A stretch of 5,535 nucleotides of DNA from Candidatus Parcubacteria bacterium. GTDB lineage: Bacteria > Patescibacteriota > Minisyncoccia > Phycocordibacterales > Phycocordibacteraceae. This document shows positions 1 through 4,781 of this stretch, piece after piece; within the stretch, counting starts at the first letter, position 1; each line of letters begins with the position of its first letter. The notes beneath the pieces are model-generated. The model saw only the letters and a program-made list of their open reading frames with translations, was not told the DNA's origin and did no database searches. Location: assembly GCA_027459545.1 (NCBI GenBank), contig DAIDID010000035.1, positions 1 to 5,535 on the forward strand, read 5' to 3'. The translations under genes were made by a program, and so were the position numbers.

Positions 1-1
1 G

Positions 2-847
2 GAATCGCTTTCTAAGGATGGTGGTGGAATTCGCGGAACTCCATCTGGGTTTCCTGAACTTGATAACCTTCTTTCAGGATTTCATCCTTCAGACTTAGTT
101 ATACTTGCTGCACGTCCGTCTGTTGGTAAGACTTCTTTTGCACTTGATATCGCACGCAATGCAGCTGTTCGACACAGTGTTCCCGTGGGGATTTTTTCAC
201 TTGAAATGAGTGCTGAGCAGATAATTGATCGTATGATTTCGGCAGAATCATATGTAAATTCCTGGAAAATTCGCACCAACGCCGTACATGCCCAAGAAGA
301 CTTTGATCGTATTCGTGACGCAATAGAAAGTCTTTCTAAAGCTCCAATTTTTATAGACGACAAACCTGGAAATAACATCCTCGCCATGCGTGCGGTTGCA
401 CGACGCCTTAAGCGTGAGCATGGAATCGGGCTTCTCATTGTGGACTATCTTCAGCTTATGGCTCCTACTAACACTAAAAATTCAGACTCGATGGTGCAGC
501 AAGTTACTGAAATTTCCCGCTCACTAAAATCCCTTGCTCGTGAGCTTGAAGTGCCAGTTATTGCTCTTTCGCAGCTATCTCGTGCAGTTGAACAGCGAGG
601 AGGTAAACCCCGGCTTTCAGACCTTCGTGATTCGGGTTCAATCGAGCAGGATGCAGACGTTGTGATGTTTATACATAGAGAAGATAAAAATAATCCAGAA
701 AGTGACCGCCAAAGCATAGCGGAGATTTTAATCGAAAAACACCGAAATGGTCCTACTGGGAGAGTTGAATTATTCTTTGACGATAAACGCACGAGCTTTC
801 AGTCAATGGATAAATCCGGATACGGACAACTCGCAAATGAGTTTTAG
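2..847 (+). CDS. dnaB: Replicative DNA helicase DnaB, C-terminal ATPase domain (5' end outside window)
   Basis: This is the RecA-like motor domain of the hexameric helicase that unwinds DNA at the replication fork. The frame is open from base 2, so the N-terminal primase-binding domain and the true start lie outside the window; 281 residues are visible. Motifs in order, numbered from base 2: the linker GGIRGTPSGFPELDNLLSG (about 8-26), Walker A ARPSVGKTS (37-45), the catalytic-Glu motif FSLEMS, Walker B LLIVDYLQLM, the sensor segment PVIALSQLSRAVEQR, then LSDLRDSGSIEQDADVV, and the arginine-finger region KHRNGPTG near the end. All are hallmarks of DnaB family 4 helicases. Walker A has SV where GM or SM is more usual, a mild change. 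I see no intein in the visible part. An in-frame GTG at 185 lies well past Walker A and cannot be the start. The gene ends in TAG, 23 bp before the preferred recR start. Confidence 0.97.
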   Translation, partial: ESLSKDGGGIRGTPSGFPELDNLLSGFHPSDLVILAARPSVGKTSFALDIARNAAVRHSVPVGIFSLEMSAEQIIDRMISAESYVNSWKIRTNAVHAQEDFDRIRDAIESLSKAPIFIDDKPGNNILAMRAVARRLKREHGIGLLIVDYLQLMAPTNTKNSDSMVQQVTEISRSLKSLARELEVPVIALSQLSRAVEQRGGKPRLSDLRDSGSIEQDADVVMFIHREDKNNPESDRQSIAEILIEKHRNGPTGRVELFFDDKRTSFQSMDKSGYGQLANEF

Positions 848-860
848 TGTGTACACTAAA
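843..860. repeat. 8-bp inverted repeat with 2-bp centre between dnaB and recR
   Basis: TTTAGTGT (843-850) and ACACTAAA (853-860) are exact reverse complements separated by GT. The dyad covers the dnaB stop codon (845-847) and ends 10 bp before the recR ATG. In RNA it could form a 7-bp stem with a UGUA loop. No run of T follows, so it does not look like an intrinsic terminator. It could be an operator, an mRNA processing or translation-control hairpin, or chance. The dyad is directly visible; any role is inference. Confidence 0.4.
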
Positions 861-870
861 GAAACAACAT

Positions 871-1473
871 ATGACTGACCGAGTAGAAGAACTTTCAAGA
901 GCATTTGAACGATTTCCAGGAATCGGCCCCCGCCAAGCAAAGCGCTTTGTGTATCATCTGCTTTCTACTTCAGAAAGTGACCGCATTCGGCTTGCAGAAC
1001 TTATTGCACATCTAGGAGCAGAAGTGCGTCAATGCGCTTCGTGCCTTCGTTTTTGGAGTGGTACAGGCGAGGTTTGTAACTACTGCTCTGATACTTCTCG
1101 AGATGACAGTATACTCATGGTTGTAGAAAAGGATCAGGACTTGTTAGCAGTTGAACGAGCAAATGCATACAAAGGTAGGTATTTTGTGCTTGGTGGAGTA
1201 CTTACCCTAGCAGGCAAGGGACACATACGAGAACGAGAGCTCGTGGACAGAGTTGAAAGAAAAATCAGAAATGGGAAAGCTGAAATTGTACTTGCACTTT
1301 CCGCAACAAATGAAGGAGAACATACGGCTGACAGAATTCGAGAACTACTTACTCCCCTACGAGAGCATATTACGCTTTCTGTACTTGGACGCGGTCTTTC
1401 AACTGGTTCTGAATTAGAATATACAGATGCAGAAACTCTTTTCGGAGCACTTCAAAATAGAAAAGAAACCTAA
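871..1473 (+). CDS. recR: Recombination mediator protein RecR
   Basis: RecR acts with RecO (and RecF where present) to load RecA on gapped single-stranded DNA during repair. From ATG 871 the protein has 200 residues, the normal family length. Domains in order: helix-hairpin-helix around FPGIGPRQAKRF (15-26); a four-cysteine zinc finger (C55, C58, C69, C72); a Toprim domain starting at ILMVVEKDQDLLAVE (81-95) and continuing through YFVLGG; and the C-terminal GRGLSTGSELEYTDAETL motif typical of RecR. An in-frame GTG at 847 would add eight residues and overlap the dnaB stop by one base. I prefer ATG 871 because it gives the usual RecR N-terminus just before the HhH motif and because GTG 847 lies inside an inverted repeat. 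No clear Shine-Dalgarno sequence precedes either. The last three codons and the stop form part of the terminator hairpin shared with rplU. Confidence 0.95.
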   Translation: MTDRVEELSRAFERFPGIGPRQAKRFVYHLLSTSESDRIRLAELIAHLGAEVRQCASCLRFWSGTGEVCNYCSDTSRDDSILMVVEKDQDLLAVERANAYKGRYFVLGGVLTLAGKGHIRERELVDRVERKIRNGKAEIVLALSATNEGEHTADRIRELLTPLREHITLSVLGRGLSTGSELEYTDAETLFGALQNRKET

Positions 1474-1505
1474 AAGCCTCCATTTTGGAGGCTTTTAGGT
1501 TTCTT
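1463..1505. terminator. Bidirectional intrinsic terminator between convergent recR and rplU
   Basis: Positions 1463-1482 and 1486-1505 are exact reverse complements, 20 bp each, around a TTT centre. The core is AAAAGCCTCCA / TGGAGGCTTTT, so a GC-rich stem is flanked by A's on one side and T's on the other in both directions. This is the classic shape of a two-way Rho-independent terminator. The arms contain the recR stop codon (1471-1473), its last codons, and two bases of the rplU stop (1504-1506). Only 30 bp separate the two stop codons. Confidence 0.9.
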
Positions 1506-1833
1506 ATGCGATTGCGTCGATCTTAACCTTTACAAATGACTGACGATGACCGCTTCGCTTAAGATAGCGACTCTTTGCTTTGTACTTTACTACCTCAATT
1601 TTTTTTGCTCGGCCTACTGATGAAACTGTACCTGTAACCTTTGCTCCGGGAACTACTGGAGCACCGAGAGTTGTGATTTTTCCGTCATCAGTCAAAAGAA
1701 CCTCTGAAAAGGTCACGAGGTCGCCCTTTTTGACGTCCTCACCTGTAGGGCTGGAAAACTTCTCAATAGTTACTAAATCGCCTGATTTAACAACATATTG
1801 CTTACCTCCTGCCTTAATAACTGCGTAATTCAT
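1504..1833 (-). CDS. rplU: 50S ribosomal protein L21
   Basis: L21 (bL21) binds 23S rRNA in the large ribosomal subunit. The 109-residue product has the normal family length and both signature ends: an N-terminal MNYAVIKAGGKQYVVKSGD and a C-terminal basic stretch KYKAKSRYLKRSGHRQSF that matches the L21 rRNA-binding tail. The central VLLTDDGKITTLGAPVVPGAKV fits the family's variable loop and GxPxVxGAxV segment. ATG 1833 is chosen because it gives the canonical L21 N-terminus. In many bacteria rpmA (L27) follows rplU directly; here the gene runs straight into the terminator shared with recR, so L27 is not encoded next to it. It lies 39 bp after rmuC on the same strand, and a promoter-like sequence fills that gap. 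There is no room for a Shine-Dalgarno leader if that promoter is used. Confidence 0.97.
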   Translation of the reverse strand: MNYAVIKAGGKQYVVKSGDLVTIEKFSSPTGEDVKKGDLVTFSEVLLTDDGKITTLGAPVVPGAKVTGTVSSVGRAKKIEVVKYKAKSRYLKRSGHRQSFVKVKIDAIA

Positions 1834-1842
1834 AGTCCAGAT

Positions 1843-1871
1843 ATAGTAGCGTTTCGGGCCTGAAAATGCAA
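1843..1871 (-). promoter_or_regulatory. Candidate rplU promoter with a very short leader
   Basis: On the minus strand, TTGCAT (1871-1866) and TACTAT (1848-1843) are separated by 17 bp, the preferred sigma-70 spacing. The -10 box ends 9 nt before the rplU ATG (1833). Transcription would start about 0-3 nt upstream of the ATG, giving a leaderless or nearly leaderless mRNA. The -35 matches only three consensus bases, so this is a moderate call. Confidence 0.5.
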
Positions 1872-1872
1872 G

Positions 1873-2925
1873 CTATTCCTCGATGCCGGGCTTATCTAGC
1901 AAAATAGCCTCAACTCCTATTTTTGATTCAGCTATTCTGTACACGTCTTTATCAATTTTTCCGAGCTCTTTATAGCCGCTATTATAGTGCGAAACCGCTG
2001 TCCCAAGCGCATTTCCAAGCTTTTTATAGTAGTCTTCATAGCTACCTATGTGCTTACCAAGCTCCCCTACCCTTTTTTGAATTTCAACTGCTTTTTGCTC
2101 TATTTCGAGCGCTTTAAGACCCTGCATGACTGTTTGTAAATATGCTAGAAAAGATGTGGGCGATACAATAATTACTTTATATTTTGAGGCTGCACGATGA
2201 ATTAAATTTTCATCCTCGTCTGCTCCAACACTATTCACAAGCAAGTCATAGTAAATCCCCTCTGACGGAATAAACATAAACGCAAAGTCCATTGTACCCT
2301 CTTCGGGTCGGATATATTTTGCGGTTTCCTGTATACGCACTTTTAAGTCAGCAACAAATGCTTTTTCATAATTTACGCGCTCAGCAGGATCATGTGTGCC
2401 GACCATTCGATTGTAATTATCTAGTGAAAACTTTGAGTCAATCGGCACGATCTTGTCATTTACGAAAACAGCTGCATCAACTATTTCACCATTTGAAAAA
2501 GGATACTGAATTTTATACATACCTGGCGGTAAGACGTTTTTTAAAACAGTTTCGAGATAGTACTCACCCAGTATGCCCCGTTGTTTGGGATTGCGAAGTA
2601 CATCTTGCAGGGATTGAAGCTGCTCTGCAAATCCCTGTGTTTGCCTACCAATTTCCTTTACAGAAGTTATCTCTTGAGTGATTTCTTTTATAAGTCGCGC
2701 AGACTCTCCGAGCTGATTTTTTACTGTTTCGTTTACATTTCTCGAAGATTCAGACATACGTGCATCTAAAGCTCTTTCTAAATTCTCAATTTGCTTCTGT
2801 AAAAGCAACATGCTGTTATTTTCAACACCAGAATCACTCTGCTTATTTCTTAGCACTACCCAAAGCATGCCTCCTTGAGCGATAAGGAGCACAAAAACGA
2901 TTCCTGCGATTAAAAATAATGTCAT
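1873..2925 (-). CDS. rmuC: RmuC family protein (putative membrane-anchored DNA recombination protein)
   Basis: RmuC-family proteins are linked genetically to limiting recombination at inverted repeats; biochemical activity is poorly defined. The 350-residue product has an N-terminal hydrophobic segment (about 2-25) ending in a basic residue, which suggests a membrane anchor with the rest in the cytoplasm. A long charged helical or coiled-coil stretch follows (about 35-110), then the RmuC core from NPKQRGILGEYYLE (112-125). Within the core, D150 in GEIVDAAVF and D163/K165 in VPIDSKF resemble the PD-(D/E)xK nuclease pattern I expect in the family. Further on, FAFMFIPSEGIYYDLL and VIIVSPTSFLAYLQTVMQGL are typical RmuC segments. 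Length fits the shorter members. ATG 2925 starts directly at the hydrophobic segment and lies 8 nt after a -10-like TATACT. The gene is divergent from the 2998 gene. Confidence 0.92.
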   Translation of the reverse strand: MTLFLIAGIVFVLLIAQGGMLWVVLRNKQSDSGVENNSMLLLQKQIENLERALDARMSESSRNVNETVKNQLGESARLIKEITQEITSVKEIGRQTQGFAEQLQSLQDVLRNPKQRGILGEYYLETVLKNVLPPGMYKIQYPFSNGEIVDAAVFVNDKIVPIDSKFSLDNYNRMVGTHDPAERVNYEKAFVADLKVRIQETAKYIRPEEGTMDFAFMFIPSEGIYYDLLVNSVGADEDENLIHRAASKYKVIIVSPTSFLAYLQTVMQGLKALEIEQKAVEIQKRVGELGKHIGSYEDYYKKLGNALGTAVSHYNSGYKELGKIDKDVYRIAESKIGVEAILLDKPGIEE

Positions 2926-2933
2926 ATGAATCT

Positions 2934-2963
2934 AGTATACGATATTTTACAGTTCGGTGTATT
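2934..2963 (-). promoter_or_regulatory. Candidate rmuC promoter
   Basis: TATACT on the minus strand (2939-2934) matches five of six bases of the -10 consensus and ends 8 nt before the rmuC ATG (2925). The best -35 is AATACA (2963-2958) at 18 bp, a weak match. As at rplU, this predicts a transcript beginning at or very near the start codon. Only the -10 is well supported. Confidence 0.45.
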
Positions 2964-2990
2964 TGTATGAGTTCAAGCAAATGGTACAAT
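2963..2990 (+). promoter_or_regulatory. Extended -10 promoter for the 2998-4476 gene run
   Basis: TACAAT (2985-2990) is preceded by TGG (2982-2984), forming an extended -10 (TGn plus hexamer). TTGTAT (2963-2968) lies 16 bp upstream as a -35 candidate. Seven nucleotides separate the -10 from ATG 2998. An upstream in-frame ATG at 2989 overlaps the -10 box itself, so it would not be transcribed; this decides the start of the next gene in favour of 2998. The 10-base string GTATTTGTAT around the -35 also occurs before arsR. Confidence 0.6.
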
Positions 2991-2997
2991 GACTTTA

Positions 2998-3225
2998 ATG
3001 TCAGAAGAACGAATTGAACGACTTAGTTTTCACCTTAAAACAGGTGATTACTTTCCTATGCTTGCTACGATTCTTGGTTTTGCTCAAGAAACAGTTGCAG
3101 GTTGCGGATGCGGCACCGATGAAGCTCTCGTTTCACTTGAAGCTGGAGTTCTTAAAAATATTCGAAACGAATTGCTATATTTGCATGAAAATTACCGCAT
3201 AGTGCCTATATTAGAAGTAGAATAG
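2998..3225 (+). CDS. Small conserved-looking protein with CGCG motif, function unknown
   Basis: I do not recognise this family. The 75-residue soluble protein starts MSEERIERLSFHLKTGDYF and ends in ILEVE. It is mostly amphipathic helix by composition and has no signal peptide or membrane segment. A central GCGCGTDEA puts two cysteines close together (C-G-C). That could bind metal or form a disulfide, but two cysteines alone do not make a standard zinc finger. ATG 2998 is preferred over in-frame ATG 2989 because 2989 lies within the -10 box. Only two bases separate its stop from the yqeY-like gene, so the two are almost certainly co-transcribed. The tight placement in an operon with a plausible promoter supports a real gene. 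Confidence 0.75.
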   Translation: MSEERIERLSFHLKTGDYFPMLATILGFAQETVAGCGCGTDEALVSLEAGVLKNIRNELLYLHENYRIVPILEVE

Positions 3226-3227
3226 CT

Positions 3228-3689
3228 ATGTCACTCATTCACCAATCCTTAAAAGCTAGTATTCCTGAAGCACTTAAGGCTCGCGACGAAGTAAAACTTC
3301 GAACACTTCGCTCGGTCGTTACAGCAATGACTAATGAAGTTGTTTCAAAAAAAAGAAAACCTGATGAATTTCTTACTGATGAAGAAGCGCTCGCTGTGAT
3401 AAAGCGTGCGGCAAATCAACGTAAAGACTCTATTGAACAATATGAAAAAGGAGGAAGACCCGAACTCGCAGAACCAGAATATGCTGAACTTAGCATTTTA
3501 GAATCATACCTTCCCTCTCAAATGACTCGCGAGGAAATTGAGCTCGCAGCTAAAGCGAAAATTCTTGAACTTGGCGCATCAGATAAAGCTGAAGTAGGAA
3601 AATGCACAGGAGCACTCTTAAAAGACTTAAAAGGCCGAGCAGATGGCAGTCTTGTAAAAGAAATCGTTGAAGCACTGCTTACGACTTAG
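3228..3689 (+). CDS. yqeY: GatB/YqeY domain-containing protein
   Basis: This is a stand-alone YqeY-type protein of 153 residues, the usual family size. The fold matches the C-terminal tRNA-binding tail domain of GatB, the amidotransferase subunit that converts Glu-tRNA(Gln) to Gln-tRNA(Gln). The role of the free-standing form is not established; a tRNA-related function is an inference from the domain. Family landmarks are the N-terminal ALKARDEVKLRTLRSVVTA, the KKRKPDEFLTDEEALAVIKR segment, QRKDSIEQYEKGGRPELAE, the boundary motif ILESYLPSQMTREEIE, and the C-terminal LKGRADGSLVKEIVEALL. The start ATG lies two bases after the preceding stop and has no clear Shine-Dalgarno sequence, consistent with translational coupling. 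The next gene begins six bases after its TAG. Confidence 0.93.
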   Translation: MSLIHQSLKASIPEALKARDEVKLRTLRSVVTAMTNEVVSKKRKPDEFLTDEEALAVIKRAANQRKDSIEQYEKGGRPELAEPEYAELSILESYLPSQMTREEIELAAKAKILELGASDKAEVGKCTGALLKDLKGRADGSLVKEIVEALLTT

Positions 3690-3695
3690 AAAAGT

Positions 3696-3998
3696 ATGAG
3701 CATTGAAAATCCAAATGAAAATCTGAAAAAACTTGCTGCAAGTCTTGATAGACTAGATAGGCTTGTAAACGAAAGAGAAAGAAGACTGGCACAAGGGGAA
3801 ATTTCAGCTAGGCAAGAAAAGTCACCTATGGATATTGCACGTGAGGTATGGTCAGAGGCTGAAGCTCAAGCAATTAATCTAGGCGAAGGACATTCTATAA
3901 CTACCATTTACAACATCGCCCGTTCGTATTTACATACAAGTACTCCAGCAGCTCAAGAAGCTCTAAAAGAAATATATGAGAAACGTCGTAGTGCATGA
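3696..3998 (+). CDS. Small helical protein of unknown function
   Basis: I do not recognise this 100-residue protein. Its first 35 or so residues are rich in Leu, Arg, Glu and Asn (NLKKLAASLDRLDRLVNERERRL), with a spacing that suggests a short coiled coil. The second half (DIAREVWSEAEAQAINLGE, then TTIYNIARSYLHTS) looks like further amphipathic helices. There is no cysteine, signal peptide or membrane segment. It begins six bases after the yqeY-like gene, and its last 23 bp overlap the start of the next gene, which points to translational coupling and possibly to partners acting together. Overlap on both sides of a compact operon supports that it is translated. Confidence 0.75.
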   Translation: MSIENPNENLKKLAASLDRLDRLVNERERRLAQGEISARQEKSPMDIAREVWSEAEAQAINLGEGHSITTIYNIARSYLHTSTPAAQEALKEIYEKRRSA

Positions 3999-4476
3999 TT
4001 CCATTCAAAAGCAGTATCGATACACCTGTACCGAGCCAATAGGAAAGAATTTTGATCCTGAATTTCGCCCAGACCTTACTCCAAAAGAAATGCTTGAGCT
4101 CGGAGTTTTTGGTGGAAGTTATTTATTTGATTGTCAGGAGGAATTTCCGAAACATTGGTTTGCTCATGCGAAAATAAGTAATGTAAAAAATCCAAAGCTA
4201 AATTATTTTCGCATACATGCCTCACAGCAGCTCTCAGAGTGGCAAAAAAAAGGATGGATATATGCTGATGATCCCCGCGGCTGGTTTCAGTGGTATTGCC
4301 GCTACTATATGGGTCGCCGTATTCCCATAGAAGACGCGCGGCAAATTAGCAGATGGAAAGCCATCGGGCGACACATAGCACAAATAAAAAAGAACTGCCG
4401 AAAAGGAGATGAACTATGCCGTCCGCGACAGCGCCAAGCAGTTCTTCACTGGGCATATGACAGTAGAAAAATTTAA
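3976..4476 (+). CDS. Conserved Trp/Tyr-rich protein of unknown function
   Basis: I recall relatives in diverse bacteria and some eukaryotes, all uncharacterised; this is memory, not a search. The 166-residue protein is soluble, basic and rich in Trp (61, 89, 94, 103, 106, 127, 159) and Tyr. Segments that look strongly constrained are LTPKEMLELGVFGGSYLFDC (34-53), EFPKHWFAHAK (56-66), ASQQLSEWQKKGWI (82-95), DDPRGWFQWYCRYYMGRR (98-115), RHIAQIKKNC (132-141) and CRPRQRQAVLHWAYDSRKI (148-166). The basic, aromatic composition would suit nucleic acid or nucleotide binding, but that is only inference. ATG 3976 overlaps the previous gene by 23 bp; GTG 3991 is an alternative start that would remove five residues, all before the conserved part. 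It is the last gene of the run starting at 2998. Confidence 0.88.
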   Translation: MRNVVVHDSIQKQYRYTCTEPIGKNFDPEFRPDLTPKEMLELGVFGGSYLFDCQEEFPKHWFAHAKISNVKNPKLNYFRIHASQQLSEWQKKGWIYADDPRGWFQWYCRYYMGRRIPIEDARQISRWKAIGRHIAQIKKNCRKGDELCRPRQRQAVLHWAYDSRKI

Positions 4477-4483
4477 TTCGTAT

Positions 4484-4512
4484 TTGTATAATACATTAGT
4501 AAGTGCTAATAT
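4484..4512 (+). promoter_or_regulatory. Promoter(s) of the arsR-rhodanese unit
   Basis: Two overlapping readings are possible. Reading one has TTGTAT (4484-4489), 17 bp, then TAATAT (4507-4512) with an upstream TGC, an extended -10 ending 7 nt before ATG 4520. Reading two has a perfect TATAAT (4487-4492) with TAGAAA (4464-4469) 17 bp upstream, giving a leader of about 20 nt. Reading one reproduces the layout of the 2998 promoter, including the shared GTATTTGTAT string. Both would be covered by the adjoining inverted repeat. Confidence 0.55.
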
Positions 4513-4514
4513 AT
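4491..4514. promoter_or_regulatory. Candidate ArsR operator (imperfect inverted repeat)
   Basis: ATACATTAG (4491-4499) and CTAATATAT (4506-4514) are reverse complements at eight of nine positions, with a 6-bp centre (TAAGTG). The dyad overlaps both candidate -10 boxes and ends 5 bp before the arsR start codon. ArsR-family repressors usually bind AT-rich dyads over their own promoter, so autorepression is the natural reading. The repeat is seen; the binding is inferred. Confidence 0.5.
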
Positions 4515-4519
4515 AAAAG

Positions 4520-4777
4520 ATGCACCTACGTACCTTGTGTAAAGTTTTCGGAAACGAGCAGCGCGTTCGACTTGTGAAGTGTCTTTTACACAAAGCAACA
4601 GTAACTGAACTTCTTGAAAAGTGCCACTTGAGTCAAAGTGTTCTTTCGCAGCATCTCGCTATTTTGCGAGATGCAAAAGTTGTTACAGCTTGTAGAAATG
4701 GCAGACATATAGAGTACAAAACATCTTCTCGAGCATATGTGCGACTCGCAAAGTCAATTAGCAGCTTAACGAAGTAG
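4520..4777 (+). CDS. ArsR-family winged-helix repressor, possibly of the YgaV/BigR/SqrR persulfide-sensing type
   Basis: ArsR-family dimers release DNA on binding metal or on cysteine oxidation or persulfidation. This 85-residue protein is little more than the DNA-binding core. FGNEQRVRLVKCLL (10-23) is the first helix pair, CHLSQSVLSQHLAILRDAKVV (35-55) covers the recognition helix, and ACRNGRHIEYKTSS (57-70) is the beta wing. The LSQSxLSQHLAxLR pattern is one I associate with YgaV/BigR/SqrR-type repressors rather than metal sensors, and no CxC metal motif is visible. Cysteines are C7, C21, C35 and C58. C21 sits where those sensors carry one reactive cysteine, but the usual C-terminal partner is absent. 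The next gene, four bases downstream, is a rhodanese, which fits a sulfur-sensing role. A metal or redox ligand cannot be excluded. Confidence 0.88.
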   Translation: MHLRTLCKVFGNEQRVRLVKCLLHKATVTELLEKCHLSQSVLSQHLAILRDAKVVTACRNGRHIEYKTSSRAYVRLAKSISSLTK

Positions 4778-4781
4778 TCGT

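Noticed and set aside
82..792. Minus-strand open frames of 118 and 113 codons opposite dnaB
   Set aside because: The plus frame carries all DnaB motifs; the reverse translations are Ser/Arg-rich shadows.
1786..1810. AGGAGGT on the minus strand followed by an ATG inside rplU
   Set aside because: The motif encodes the conserved GGK of L21 (AGGKQY), and the ATG is out of frame and closes after seven codons.
2292..2769. Plus-strand open frames of 129 and 62 codons opposite rmuC
   Set aside because: They overlap well-supported rmuC coding sequence, have low-complexity Leu/Phe/His-rich translations and no promoter or family resemblance.
4390..4446. 9-bp inverted repeat AAGAACTGC / GCAGTTCTT with a 39-base loop
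   Set aside because: It lies within the coding region of the Trp-rich protein, the loop is long and no T-run follows, so it is not a credible terminator or attachment site.
4401..4460. Good Shine-Dalgarno (AAAAGGAG) followed seven bases later by ATG 4416, opening a 14-codon frame
   Set aside because: It lies wholly inside the conserved Trp-rich protein, whose KGDELCRPRQRQ codons explain the sequence. The 14-residue Ser/Ala-rich product looks like an out-of-frame shadow.
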